A DNA stretch of 64,000 nucleotides from JAGOEY01 sp017997515 (GCA_026314275.1 CP111109.1:3162001-3226000); one strand, 5' to 3'; counted from the first letter of the stretch, positions 7,406 to 16,366 are shown. Notes: generated from the letters alone by a model not told the origin. Numbers and translations: made by a program.

Positions 7406-8065
7406 ATGCGCATCCTGCTGGTTGAAGACGAAAAGACCCTGCGCGCGCAGCTCCGCGCGGCCCTGTCGGATGCGGGCTACACGGTGGACGAAGCCGACAA
7501 CGGGCTTGACGCCCAGTTTCTGGGTGACACCGAAGCGTTCGACTGTGTGGTGCTGGATCTGGGTCTGCCCGTGGTGGACGGGCTTACGGTGCTGCAGCGC
7601 TGGCGTGATGGCGGGCGCAGCATGCCGGTGCTGATCCTCACCGCCCGCGACAACTGGCACGAAAAAGTGGCAGGCATCGACGCTGGCGCGGACGACTACC
7701 TCACCAAACCCTTCCATATGGAGGAACTGCTGGCGCGCCTGCGGGCGCTGATCCGCAGGGCCAGCGGCCAGGCTTCTGCCGTGCTGCAGTGTGGAGCCTT
7801 GCAACTGGATACCCGCAGTGGCCGCGTCACGTGTGATGGCCAAACGGTCAGCCTCACGGGCCATGAGCACAAAGTGCTGGACTACCTGATGCACCGCCCC
7901 GGTGTGCTGGTGTCGCGCACCGAGCTCACTGAGCACATCTACGCCCAGGACTTTGACCGCGACTCCAACACCATCGAAGTGTTTGTGGGCCGCCTGCGCA
8001 GAAAACTGCCCTCGGCCTGCATCGAGACGGTGCGTGGCATGGGCTACCGGCTGGTGCCGCCATGA
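7406..8065 (+). CDS. OmpR/PhoP-family response regulator
   Basis: 219-residue DNA-binding response regulator. The receiver domain has the acidic pocket (Glu7, Asp8), phospho-acceptor Asp51 (VVLDLGLP) and Lys101 (LTKPF). The C-terminal winged helix (about 125-219) contains SLTGHEHKVLDYLMHRPGVL and RGMGYRL. It overlaps the kinase gene by 4 bp (ATGA), showing translational coupling. Divergent SHP-DHC-cytochrome b genes and tandem 11-bp boxes between them suggest it controls that operon. Confidence 0.95.
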   Translation: MRILLVEDEKTLRAQLRAALSDAGYTVDEADNGLDAQFLGDTEAFDCVVLDLGLPVVDGLTVLQRWRDGGRSMPVLILTARDNWHEKVAGIDAGADDYLTKPFHMEELLARLRALIRRASGQASAVLQCGALQLDTRSGRVTCDGQTVSLTGHEHKVLDYLMHRPGVLVSRTELTEHIYAQDFDRDSNTIEVFVGRLRRKLPSACIETVRGMGYRLVPP

Positions 8066-9510
8066 GCCCCGCCGCCCCAGCCCCGACTCCGGTGGCCCCG
8101 TCGCGCATGCGTTGGGTGCGGTCGCTGCGGGTTCGGCTCTTGTTGGCCACGTTGGCCGGGCTGGCGGTGGCCATGGTGCTGGCAGGGCTGGTTTTGAGCG
8201 GGCTGTTCCGTGAGCATGTGCAGCGCCAGTTCGAGCTGGCGCTGACACAGCAGCTCGACCAGTTGACGACGCGGCTGGACTTTGACGCAGCGGGCCACCC
8301 TGTGATCGATACCCAGGCCCTGTCCGACCCGCGCTGGCAAAAGCCGTACTCCGGTCTGTACTGGCAGATCGACCAGATGGCCCCGGACGGTCATGGCCGG
8401 GCAGGGGTGCTGCGCTCCCGTTCTTTGTGGGACACCAGCCTGGCCCTGCAGGCCGACGCGCTGGCCGATGGGGCTGTACATGTGCACGAGGTGCCTGGCC
8501 CGCAGGGTGCGCCCCTGTTGGCGTTGGAGCGCACGGTGCGCGCAGCCGACAAAGATGCAGCGCGCTGGCGGCTGATTGTGGCGGCCGATCTGCAGGCCAC
8601 GCAGGCTGCCACGCTGCAGTTCACGCGTGTTCTGGCGCTTTCCTTGCTTGTCTTGCTGGTGCTGTTGGCGCTGGCATCCTGGGCACAGGTGGCTGTGGGG
8701 TTGCGGCCTTTGAAGGCGCTGCAGCGAGGCTTGCAGGATGTGCAGCAAGCGCGCGCGGCACAACTGCAGGGCACGTTTCCAGCCGAGGTGCAGCCTCTGG
8801 TGGACGATTTCAACAGCGTGCTGGCGCGCAATGCCGAAGTGGTGGAGCGGGCCCGCACGCAGGCGGGCAATCTGGCCCATGCCTTGAAGACTCCGCTCAC
8901 TGTGCTGGACCAGGCCGCCCGTGTGTCGCCTGCAGACCATGCGGCGCTTTCACCATTGGTGCGCGAGCAGGTGCAGGTGGCGCGCCGCCACATCGACTGG
9001 CATCTGGCGCGTGCGCGGGTTGCGGCGTCGCAGCGGCTGCCGGGTCAGCGCACCGCGCTCGTGCCTGTGGCCGCAGGGCTGGTGCGGGTGATGCGCAAGG
9101 TGTATGCCGAGCGGGGTCTGCAAATCACCACCACCGTGCCGGAGCAGTCCCTGTTTTTTGCGGGGGAAGAACAGGATTTGCAGGAGATGCTGGGCAACCT
9201 GCTGGACAACGCGTGCAAATGGGCGCGCTCGGCAGTGTTGATCCTTGCGCAGGCCGTTCCAGGGGCCGGGGGTATGACCCTGCGCATCACAGTGGAGGAC
9301 GATGGCCCCGGTATTGGTGCCGAGCACCGCGCATTGGCGCTGGCGCGCGGCGTGCGGCTGGATGAAAGTGTGCCCGGCACCGGTTTGGGCTTGGCCATCG
9401 TGCAGGATTTGGCGCATTTGTATGGAGGGCAGCTTGATCTGTTGCCCACCAGCGCCCAGAGCGGTCTGCGTGTGGTGCTGACACTGCCCGCCGCGCCCAC
9501 AGTGCCGTAA
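8062..9510 (+). CDS. Sensor histidine kinase (PhoQ/QseC-like)
   Basis: 482-residue inner-membrane kinase. It has TM1 (about 27-50), a periplasmic sensor of roughly 140 residues, TM2 (about 193-213), then a HAMP-like linker. The dimerisation helix carries His273 in NLAHALKTPLTVLDQAA. The HATPase domain has the N box NLLDNACKWA and G boxes DDGPGIG and GTGLGLAIV. The periplasmic domain contains no heme motif, so the signal cannot be read from sequence; a redox or metal signal is a guess from the neighbouring cytochromes and PepSY protein. It partners the regulator at 7406. Confidence 0.93.
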   Translation: MSPAAPAPTPVAPSRMRWVRSLRVRLLLATLAGLAVAMVLAGLVLSGLFREHVQRQFELALTQQLDQLTTRLDFDAAGHPVIDTQALSDPRWQKPYSGLYWQIDQMAPDGHGRAGVLRSRSLWDTSLALQADALADGAVHVHEVPGPQGAPLLALERTVRAADKDAARWRLIVAADLQATQAATLQFTRVLALSLLVLLVLLALASWAQVAVGLRPLKALQRGLQDVQQARAAQLQGTFPAEVQPLVDDFNSVLARNAEVVERARTQAGNLAHALKTPLTVLDQAARVSPADHAALSPLVREQVQVARRHIDWHLARARVAASQRLPGQRTALVPVAAGLVRVMRKVYAERGLQITTTVPEQSLFFAGEEQDLQEMLGNLLDNACKWARSAVLILAQAVPGAGGMTLRITVEDDGPGIGAEHRALALARGVRLDESVPGTGLGLAIVQDLAHLYGGQLDLLPTSAQSGLRVVLTLPAAPTVP

Positions 9511-9532
9511 AAAAGCCCGCCGAAGCGGGCTT
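9508..9532 (-). terminator. Rho-independent terminator between kinase and hppA
   Basis: AAGCCCGC-CGAA-GCGGGCTT stem-loop with a run of A before it on the plus strand. This gives a T tract on the minus strand, so it mainly ends hppA, and it can also stop the kinase transcript. Confidence 0.8.
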
Positions 9533-9553
9533 GGGCGTTGCGCTGAGCGTGCA

Positions 9554-11623
9554 TCAACCGCCGTGGAATTTCACCACCAACGGCACTATCAACAGCGCCA
9601 CGATATTGATGATCTTGATCAGCGGGTTGACTGCCGGGCCGGCCGTGTCCTTGTACGGGTCGCCCACGGTGTCGCCGGTGACGGCGGCTTTGTGCGCCTC
9701 GCTGCCTTTGCCGCCGTGGTGGCCGTCTTCGATGTACTTTTTGGCGTTGTCCCAGGCACCGCCGCCGGTACACATGCTGATAGCCACAAACAGGCCGGTG
9801 ACGATGGTGCCCATCAGCAGGCCACCCAGCGCCTTCGGCCCGAGCAGCAGGCCGACCAGAATCGGCACCACCACCGGCAGCAGCGACGGGATCATCATTT
9901 CCTTGATCGCTGCGCTGGTCAGCATGTCCACGGCACGACCGTATTCGGGTTTGGCCGTGCCTTCCATGATGCCGGGAATGTCGCGGAACTGGCGGCGCAC
10001 TTCTTCCACCACGCTGCCTGCGGCGCGGCCCACGGCCTCCATCGCCATGGCACCAAACAGGTAGGGGATCATGCCGCCGATGAACAGCCCCACGATCACC
10101 ATCGGGTCGCTCAGGTTGAAGCTGATGGCCAGGCCCAGGCCTTCGAGTTTGTGGGTGTAGTCGGCAAACAGCACCAGCGCGGCCAGGCCTGCCGAGCCAA
10201 TCGCGTAGCCCTTGGTCACCGCCTTGGTGGTGTTGCCCACGGCGTCGAGTGGGTCGGTCACGGCGCGCACACTCTCGGGCATCTCGGCCATCTCGGCAAT
10301 GCCACCCGCGTTGTCGGTAATGGGGCCGTAAGCGTCCAGCGCCACCACAATACCCGCCATGCTCAGCATCGATGTGGCAGCCACCGCAATGCCGAACAGG
10401 CCCGCCAGGCTGTACGACGCCATGATGGCGATACACACAAAAATCACCGGCCAGGCGGTGGAGCGCATCGACACACCCAGGCCCGCAATGATGTTGGTGC
10501 CGTGCCCGGTGGTGGATGCCTGGGCGATGTGTTTCACCGGGGCGTACTGCGTGCCGGTGTAGTACTCGGTCACCCACACCAGCGCTGCCGTCAGCACCAG
10601 GCCCACGGCACAGGCACCAAACAGTTTCATCTGGCTGCCCGATGCCGCAATGGCGTTGTCCGGGATGAGCCACATCGTCACGAAGTAGAAAGCGATGAGC
10701 GACAGCACCCCAGCCACCGCCAGCCCCTTGTACAGCGCGGGCATCACATTGGTCATGCCCGGTGACGCCTTGACGAAGAAACACCCAATGATCGACGCGA
10801 TGATCGACACGCCGCCCAGCGCCAGCGGGTACAGCACCGCGTTGACGGGCGCGGCGGTGACCATGAGTGCGCCCAGCACCATGGTGGCAATCAGCGTCAC
10901 GGCGTAGGTTTCAAACAGGTCGGCTGCCATGCCTGCGCAGTCACCCACGTTGTCGCCCACGTTGTCGGCGATCACCGCGGGGTTGCGCGGGTCGTCTTCC
11001 GGAATGCCTGCCTCCACCTTGCCCACCAGGTCGGCGCCCACGTCCGCACCCTTCGTGAAAATGCCTCCGCCCAGCCGCGCGAAGATGGAAATCAGCGATG
11101 ACCCAAACGCAAAACCAATCAGAGGGTTGAGCAGTTCAGACAGTTTGGCCGTGGGCGTCAGGTTGCCGTTGCCCACCAGAAACCAGTAAAAGCCGGTGAC
11201 ACCCAGCAGCCCCAGCCCCACCACCAGCATGCCGGTAATGGCCCCGCCGCGAAACGCCACGTCCAGCGCCGGACCAATCCCCTTGGTGGCGGCTTGTGCG
11301 GTGCGCACATTGGCCCGCACCGACACGTTCATGCCGATGAAGCCACACGCTCCCGAAAGCACCGCGCCGACCACAAAACCAATGGCGGTGAGCCCGTCCA
11401 GAAAGATGCCGATGAGCACGGCCAGAATGACGCCGACGATAGCGATGGTGCGGTACTGGCGGGCCAGGTAGGCGGCGGCGCCGGTCTGGATGGCGGCTGC
11501 AATCTCCTGCATACGGGCGTTGCCCGCGTCCTGCGAAAGAATCCAGCTGCGGGCCCAAAAACCATAGGCCACGGCCACCAGGCCACAGACAAGCGCAAGT
11601 ATCAGCGCTGGGTTGCCAGTCAT
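9554..11623 (-). CDS. hppA: K+-insensitive pyrophosphate-energised proton pump
   Basis: 689-residue membrane H+-pyrophosphatase with about 16 helices, coupling PPi hydrolysis to proton export. Signature loops are DVGADLVGK, DNVGDNVGD and DAYGPITDNAGG, which bind Mg-PPi. The subtype motif reads GNTTKAVTKG, with Lys467 and Thr470. K+-dependent enzymes have Ala and Gly at these positions, so this is a K+-independent form. GAGGAG precedes the ATG. It diverges from soluble pyrophosphatase ppa, pairing an energy-conserving and a non-conserving route for PPi. Length and motifs look intact. Confidence 0.96.
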   Translation of the reverse strand: MTGNPALILALVCGLVAVAYGFWARSWILSQDAGNARMQEIAAAIQTGAAAYLARQYRTIAIVGVILAVLIGIFLDGLTAIGFVVGAVLSGACGFIGMNVSVRANVRTAQAATKGIGPALDVAFRGGAITGMLVVGLGLLGVTGFYWFLVGNGNLTPTAKLSELLNPLIGFAFGSSLISIFARLGGGIFTKGADVGADLVGKVEAGIPEDDPRNPAVIADNVGDNVGDCAGMAADLFETYAVTLIATMVLGALMVTAAPVNAVLYPLALGGVSIIASIIGCFFVKASPGMTNVMPALYKGLAVAGVLSLIAFYFVTMWLIPDNAIAASGSQMKLFGACAVGLVLTAALVWVTEYYTGTQYAPVKHIAQASTTGHGTNIIAGLGVSMRSTAWPVIFVCIAIMASYSLAGLFGIAVAATSMLSMAGIVVALDAYGPITDNAGGIAEMAEMPESVRAVTDPLDAVGNTTKAVTKGYAIGSAGLAALVLFADYTHKLEGLGLAISFNLSDPMVIVGLFIGGMIPYLFGAMAMEAVGRAAGSVVEEVRRQFRDIPGIMEGTAKPEYGRAVDMLTSAAIKEMMIPSLLPVVVPILVGLLLGPKALGGLLMGTIVTGLFVAISMCTGGGAWDNAKKYIEDGHHGGKGSEAHKAAVTGDTVGDPYKDTAGPAVNPLIKIINIVALLIVPLVVKFHGG

Positions 11624-11865
11624 AGAGTTGTCTCCTCGAACGTTGGATCGCTAGGGAGAGGGCGCCACGCGAGCGGTGCCCCCGCTGCGTTGCTTCCTCG
11701 TGCTACCAAGCCGATAAGGTGGAGACGAATGGCCAACAGAACCAATATAAGCCGAAACAGTGGTCTGTGGCGCACCGAGATCGGGCATGCAAGACGGGTG
11801 TCAGTAAAATCCGGGTTAATCCCGAGTTCACGTCAGCAACAACCATTACCAACCAAGAAGTCACC

Positions 11866-12393
11866 ATGTCATACGACAAAGTCTCCCCCGGCAAGAACGT
11901 TCCCGAAAACTTCAACGTGGTCATCGAGATCCCGATGAACTCCGACCCGATCAAGTACGAAGTGGACAAAGAGTCCGGCGCCATTTTTGTGGACCGTTTC
12001 ATGACCACCGCCATGCACTACCCGACCAACTACGGTTATGTGCCCCAGACCCTGTCCGGCGACGGCGACCCAGTGGACGTGCTGGTCATCACGCCCTACC
12101 CGCTGCACCCCGGCGTGGTGGTGACCTGCCGCGCCCTCGGCATTTTGATGATGGAAGACGAAGCCGGCGTGGACGGCAAGGTGCTGGCTGTGCCCACCGA
12201 CAAAATCCTGCCGATCTACAGCCACTGGAAGAAAGTGGAAGACGTGAACCAGATGCGCCTGAAGGCCATCAGCCACTTCTTCGAGCACTACAAAGACCTC
12301 GAAGCCGGCAAGTGGGTCAAGGTGCTGGGCTGGGAAGGTATCGAATCCGCGCACAAGGAAATCCTGGATGGCATCGCTGCGTACAAGAAATAA
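11866..12393 (+). CDS. ppa: Soluble inorganic pyrophosphatase
   Basis: 175-residue cytoplasmic family I pyrophosphatase hydrolysing PPi to two phosphates. Active-site signature GDGDPVDVLVI (about residues 65-75) supplies the metal-binding Asp residues; KYEVDKESGAIFVDRF and YPTNYGYVPQT are also conserved. The ATG at 11866 is preferred because it matches the family N-terminus (MSYDKVSPGK); the open frame upstream has no family similarity. Diverges from hppA across 242 bp and ends in strong terminators. Confidence 0.96.
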   Translation: MSYDKVSPGKNVPENFNVVIEIPMNSDPIKYEVDKESGAIFVDRFMTTAMHYPTNYGYVPQTLSGDGDPVDVLVITPYPLHPGVVVTCRALGILMMEDEAGVDGKVLAVPTDKILPIYSHWKKVEDVNQMRLKAISHFFEHYKDLEAGKWVKVLGWEGIESAHKEILDGIAAYKK

Positions 12394-12419
12394 GTCTTTT
12401 TAGGATAAAAAAGGCCTCC

Positions 12420-12497
12420 TGCGCCCCGCTGACGGGCGCAGGGTGCTATCAAAAACAAAGCGCCTGCAGTGGCAACACTGCAGGCGCTTTGTTTTTG
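12420..12497. terminator. Two successive hairpins, bidirectional terminator
   Basis: A first hairpin TGCGCCC-N7-GGGCGCA (12420-12440) is followed by a perfect 22-bp stem with a GCAA loop (12450-12497). The second stem starts with A-rich and ends with T-rich sequence, so it can end both ppa (+) and the hydrolase gene (-). Confidence 0.85.
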
Positions 12498-12511
12498 TGG
12501 GCGAGGCGTTT

Positions 12512-13318
12512 TCAGCGCAGCGGGTCGGGAAACACCAGATGCTGCGCACCCAGCAAACGCGGGCGGCGGAAGGGTTGCCATTGGCCTTCGGGCTGGGCCA
12601 GGCGGTCGGCCAGGGCCCACATGGCGGAGGGGTTCACGCCAATACCGATGTGGCTGGCGATGACCTCGATGTTTTCGGTCTGCGGCTGGCTGGCGGTGGG
12701 GGCCTGGATGCTGCCTTTCCAGGCCACCACACCGTCGGTGCGGGTGTAGATGCTGGTGGTGGGCACGGGTGGGGCCTCGGCCAGGTGGTAGTTTTCAACC
12801 TCGCGTTCCACATTACGGCCGCTGGCCATCTGGTAGAAGCGCCAAGCGTTGGTGGAGCGGGGCGAGCCGGAGAACGGTGTGCCCAGGGTGATGGCGCAGC
12901 GCACCTTGTCGGGCATTTCCTTGGCCAGTTCGCGGGCGTACACCCCCCCCAGGCTCCAGCCGACCAGGCTGACCTTGCGGCCTGTCGCAGCATAGGCGTC
13001 GGCCAGTTGCTGTTTGGCGGCGTCCAGCACGCCGTCACGTGGGCCCAGGTTCAGGCCCTGTTTCCAGCCCTGCACGTCGTAACCCCGTCCACGCAGGAAT
13101 TGGCGCATGGGCACCGTGGTGGCGTCCCCGGCGCTCAGGCCCGGGAACACGATGACGGCGTGGCCGTCACCCTCGGGTGCACGCTGCAGCAGCGGCCAGG
13201 ACAAGAGCATCGAGCCCATCTCCCAGGGGGCCCGAAATTCCAGCGCCAGCAGAAACAGATTGGGGGGGGGGACGGTGGGGGCCGATGGCGAAGCAGAGTC
13301 GGGTGCGGTAGATGCCAT
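12512..13318 (-). CDS. Alpha/beta-hydrolase, lipase/esterase-like
   Basis: 268-residue alpha/beta hydrolase with nucleophile elbow GWSLGG (Ser near residue 125). Other visible pieces are HAVIVFPGLSAGD (oxyanion region) and a late IASHIGIGVNPSAMW that probably holds the catalytic His. Substrate unknown. Upstream, the frame runs into the 167-bp repeat, so the ATG at 13318 (MASTAPDSASP) is taken as start. A run of ten C occurs at codons 16-19 (+ strand 13262-13271). As given it keeps the frame, but a one-base length change would abolish the protein. No signal peptide is evident. Confidence 0.82.
   Translation of the reverse strand: MASTAPDSASPSAPTVPPPNLFLLALEFRAPWEMGSMLLSWPLLQRAPEGDGHAVIVFPGLSAGDATTVPMRQFLRGRGYDVQGWKQGLNLGPRDGVLDAAKQQLADAYAATGRKVSLVGWSLGGVYARELAKEMPDKVRCAITLGTPFSGSPRSTNAWRFYQMASGRNVEREVENYHLAEAPPVPTTSIYTRTDGVVAWKGSIQAPTASQPQTENIEVIASHIGIGVNPSAMWALADRLAQPEGQWQPFRRPRLLGAQHLVFPDPLR
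13262..13271. repeat. G10 homopolymer inside the hydrolase gene
   Basis: Ten consecutive G on the plus strand (C10 in the gene), encoding part of TVPPPN. Runs of this length are prone to slipped-strand mispairing and also to sequencing error. Confidence 0.8.
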
Positions 13319-13364
13319 GGTGGTGTGTTTGTCTCGGTGCTTATGCTTGTGGGGAAAACGATCC

Positions 13365-13531
13365 TGGGAGCCTGCGCGGCAGAAGGAACGTCTGCTGCAA
13401 ATGTGCCGCAGCGGTCCATTTTTCACCGTCTTCTTGACCCATAGCGGGGCTATGGGCCTGCGAATCCGGCGAAAACTGTCCTCGCTGGGGCTCATTTTCG
13501 CTATCGACGCCTTCTGCCGCGCAGACTCCTA
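13365..13531. repeat. 167-bp MITE-like element, copy 1
   Basis: Nearly identical in length and sequence to 15955-16121. The right end reads CCTTCTGCCGCGCAGACTCC; the left end is its inverse with two mismatches (TGGGAGCCTGCGCGGCAGAA). An internal perfect hairpin, CCCATAGC-GGG-GCTATGGG, lies at 13438-13456. It encodes no transposase. Gap 13319-13652 holds this element; the remaining 120 bp shows nothing recognisable. Confidence 0.85.
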
Positions 13532-13652
13532 GTCCCGCACGGTAGCAGTTTTTGCCGGGGCTTCGGGGAGTGCAGGCGATTTTAGAGTCCTGCGTCTGAA
13601 AGTGGCGCCGGGTGATGCCCCTGTGCGTGGAGAGCTAGCAAATCCATAGCAA

Positions 13653-14474
13653 TCAGTAGGTCAGCCGGTACGGCTGGATTTCCTGCAGGATGGTGGTAGC
13701 AATCTCTTCGATCGATTTGGTGGTGGTGCTGAGCCAGCGGATGCCGGAGCGGCGCATCATGGCTTCGGCTTCAGACACCTCCAGCCGGCAGTTCTGCAGG
13801 CTCGCGTAACGCGAGTCGGGCCGCCGCTCGTTGCGGATCTCGCTCAGGCGTTCGGGCTGGATCGACAGGCCAAAAATCTTCTTGCGGTGTTCCACCAGCG
13901 CGGGTGGAAGCTGGCGGCGCTCGAAGTCTTCGGGGATCAGCGGGTAGTTGGCGGCTTTGAGGCCGTACTGCATCGCCAGGTACAGGGCGGTGGGGGTTTT
14001 GCCGCTGCGGCTGACACCGATCAGGATCACGTCGGCCTGCGACAGGTCACGGTGCGTCTGGCCGTCGTCGTGTTCCAGGCTGAAGTTGATGGCCTCGATC
14101 CGTGCATCGTAGGCCTTGCTTTTGCTGACGTCGCTGAAGCGGCCAATGCGGTGGTTGGACTTGATGCCCAGCTCGGCTTCCAGTGGGTTCACGAAGGTGC
14201 CAAACATGTCCAGCAGCATGCCTTTGCAATGTTCTGTGATGACGCGGAGCACTTCCATGTTCACCAGTGTGGTGAAGACGATGGGTCGCCGGCCTTCCAC
14301 TTCAGCCGTGTGGTTGATCTGGCGCACCACCTGGTGCGCCTTGTCCACGGTGTCGATGAAGGGCAGTCGGACGTGGCGAGGCTCCATCTCGAACTGCGCC
14401 AGGATGGCATTGCCAAAGGTCTCGGCCGTGATACCGGTGCCGTCGGAGATGAAGAAAACTGTGCGTTTGGTCAT
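13653..14474 (-). CDS. ppsR: PEP synthase regulatory kinase/phosphorylase PpsR
   Basis: 273-residue DUF299-family bifunctional enzyme. It inactivates PEP synthase by ADP-dependent phosphorylation and reactivates it by Pi-dependent dephosphorylation. Visible: N-terminal RTVFFISDGTGITAETFG, the P-loop-like GVSRSGKTPTALYLA near residue 155, and the C-terminal NCRLEVSEAEAMMRR. The ATG at 14474 (MTKRTVFF) matches the family start. Its substrate gene ppsA lies 1.9 kb away in the opposite direction, with chrA between them; the two genes usually lie side by side in related genomes. Confidence 0.95.
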   Translation of the reverse strand: MTKRTVFFISDGTGITAETFGNAILAQFEMEPRHVRLPFIDTVDKAHQVVRQINHTAEVEGRRPIVFTTLVNMEVLRVITEHCKGMLLDMFGTFVNPLEAELGIKSNHRIGRFSDVSKSKAYDARIEAINFSLEHDDGQTHRDLSQADVILIGVSRSGKTPTALYLAMQYGLKAANYPLIPEDFERRQLPPALVEHRKKIFGLSIQPERLSEIRNERRPDSRYASLQNCRLEVSEAEAMMRRSGIRWLSTTTKSIEEIATTILQEIQPYRLTY

Positions 14475-14493
14475 GGCCGGATTTTGCAGGAAT

Positions 14494-15891
14494 TCAACTG
14501 AATGACGCCCAACCCACGGTTTTGAGCCCCCAGCCTGCCAACGCACACAACACGATCACGGTAATGACGCCTGTTTTGAGGCGTATCAGCGCCACACCCG
14601 CCACCAGCGCCAGCAACAGGGCTGCCCAGTCGATTTGTGAAAGAAATGGGCCGCTGGCGCCCGTCCTGATTGCGATATGCGCTATAAAAAACAGAGCTAA
14701 ATTGGCAATCACCCCCACCACCGCCGCCGTGATGGCCGTGAGTGGCGCAGTGAACTGCAGCTTGCCGTGGGTGCTCTCCACCAGCGGGCCACCGGCCAGG
14801 ATGAAGACAAACGAGGGCAAAAATGTGAACCAGGTCACCACCGTGGCCGCCAGCGCGGCACCCAGAAACAGCGCGTCCGGCCCCAGCACCTCCTTGTTCC
14901 AGCCACCCACAAAACCCACAAATGCCACCACCATGATCAGCGGGCCGGGTGTGGTCTCACCCAGCGCCAGGCCGTCGATCATCTGCGCGGCACTGAGCCA
15001 GCCAAACTGGTCGACCCCACCCTGGTACAGGTAAGGCAACACCGCATACGCGCCGCCGAAGGTCAGCAGCGCCGCCTTGGTGAAAAACCAGCCCATGGTC
15101 GCCAACGTGCTGTGCCAGCCGTATGCCACCACCAGCGCGGCAAAAGGGAGCAGCCACAGCAGGGCACCCACCGCAAGTACCTGCAGCAGGCGCGCCTGGC
15201 TGAAGCGAGCGTGCGCCGGGGTAGGGGTGTCATCGTCGATCAGCGCCGGGCCGTAAGTCGCCTTGGCCGCACCATGCCCACCGCCGCCGGTGAACTGCCC
15301 CGGCGCATAACGCGCACCCAGCCAGCCGACCAGCGCCGCACCCAGCACAATCGCCGGAAAAGGCACAGCAAAAACAAAGATTGCTATAAAACTTGTAGCT
15401 GCTACCGCCCACAGGGCGGGCGCAGTGGCGGGTTTCTTTAACACTTTGCTGCCAATGCGGTGCACCGCCTGCACCACCAGCGCCGCCACCGCAGGCTTGA
15501 CGCCATAGAGCAGCCCGGCCACCCAGGGCACGCTGCCAAACACCACATACACCCAGCTCAGGCCAATCAGCAGCAGCAGCGACGGCAGCACAAACAGCGC
15601 GCCCGCCGCCACGCCGCCCCAGGTGCGGTGCAGCAGCCAGCCGATGTAGGTGGCCAGCTGCTGCGCCTCCGGGCCGGGCAGCAGCATGCAGTAGTTGAGG
15701 GCGTGAAGGAAGCGTTTTTCGCTGATCCAGCGTTTTTGCTCCACCAGCTCGCGGTGCATGATGGCAATCTGCCCGGCCGGGCCGCCAAAGCTGATACAGC
15801 CGAGCTTGAACCAGAATTTCAGGGCTTCGGTGAAGGAGACGGGGGAGTGGGGCGACGGGGCGCGCGACGGATCAGCAGGAACGGTGTCCAT
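14494..15891 (-). CDS. chrA: Chromate transporter ChrA (two-domain)
   Basis: 465-residue inner-membrane protein of the CHR family, which exports chromate and confers resistance. Two homologous halves are seen: the first has FGGPAGQIAIMHRELVEQ and LPGPEAQQLATYIGWLLH, the second LTFGGAYAVLPYLYQG and LGETTPGPLIMVVAFVGF. The start at 15891 (MDTVPADPS) removes an upstream extension that is just the 167-bp repeat read through. Short AT-rich islets resembling the genome's dispersed repeat occur inside the gene at about 15374-15400 and 14672-14706. It separates ppsR from ppsA, consistent with later insertion. Confidence 0.93.
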   Translation of the reverse strand: MDTVPADPSRAPSPHSPVSFTEALKFWFKLGCISFGGPAGQIAIMHRELVEQKRWISEKRFLHALNYCMLLPGPEAQQLATYIGWLLHRTWGGVAAGALFVLPSLLLLIGLSWVYVVFGSVPWVAGLLYGVKPAVAALVVQAVHRIGSKVLKKPATAPALWAVAATSFIAIFVFAVPFPAIVLGAALVGWLGARYAPGQFTGGGGHGAAKATYGPALIDDDTPTPAHARFSQARLLQVLAVGALLWLLPFAALVVAYGWHSTLATMGWFFTKAALLTFGGAYAVLPYLYQGGVDQFGWLSAAQMIDGLALGETTPGPLIMVVAFVGFVGGWNKEVLGPDALFLGAALAATVVTWFTFLPSFVFILAGGPLVESTHGKLQFTAPLTAITAAVVGVIANLALFFIAHIAIRTGASGPFLSQIDWAALLLALVAGVALIRLKTGVITVIVLCALAGWGLKTVGWASFS

Positions 15892-15954
15892 AACAAAGGC
15901 TCCAAAGGCATGGATAACCAGCGCTTGGACGGGACACCGTCTATCCGGGGGGAT

Positions 15955-16121
15955 TAGGAGTCTGCGCGGCAGAAGGGACGTCGGCTGCAAATGTGCCGCA
16001 GCGGTCCATTTTTCACCGTCTTCTTGACCCATAGCGGGGCTATGGGCCTGCGAACCCGGCAAAAACTGTCCTCGCTGGGGCCCATTTTCGCTATCGACGC
16101 CTTCTGCCGCGCAGACTCCTA
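15955..16121. repeat. 167-bp MITE-like element, copy 2
   Basis: Perfect 22-bp terminal inverted repeats (left TAGGAGTCTGCGCGGCAGAA+GG; right CCTTCTGCCGCGCAGACTCC+TA), the same internal CCCATAGC/GCTATGGG hairpin as copy 1, and the same orientation. It sits 63 bp upstream of chrA. Confidence 0.9.
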
Positions 16122-16366
16122 GGGAGGCTGTGTTCCCGTGGTGGGCATCCTAGCATGTGAAATTTGGCGTTTTGTGCACAGTGGTGCACGGGGTGTGGGC
16201 AAGAACTCTACAATCGCGCCATTCGAATCCGCTTCGACCCCCATTTCCCCATGCCCCGCCGCTTCAATATCGAACACCAACAACACCGTTGCGCGGCAGG
16301 TGTGTGCAGTGCTGCCGGCCTCTTGGCCCGGCGCGCAGACCCGGTTTTAACCTTCGGAGTCTTCCC
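16122..16366 (+). promoter_or_regulatory. ppsA promoter and leader region
   Basis: A TACAAT hexamer at 16209-16214 is a plausible -10 box. Upstream, two GTGCAC copies (TTGTGCACAGTGGTGCACGG) could bind a regulator. The leader is about 150 nt, with no recognised riboswitch. The -35 is weak. Confidence 0.35.

Noticed and set aside
7370..8248. Minus-strand frame opposite the response regulator
   Set aside because: Antisense to a complete receiver/winged-helix gene; composition is that of a shadow.
15892..16062. N-terminal extension of ChrA and similar extension of the hydrolase at 13319-13495
   Set aside because: Both extensions are just read-through of the same 167-bp repeat; homologous proteins begin after it.
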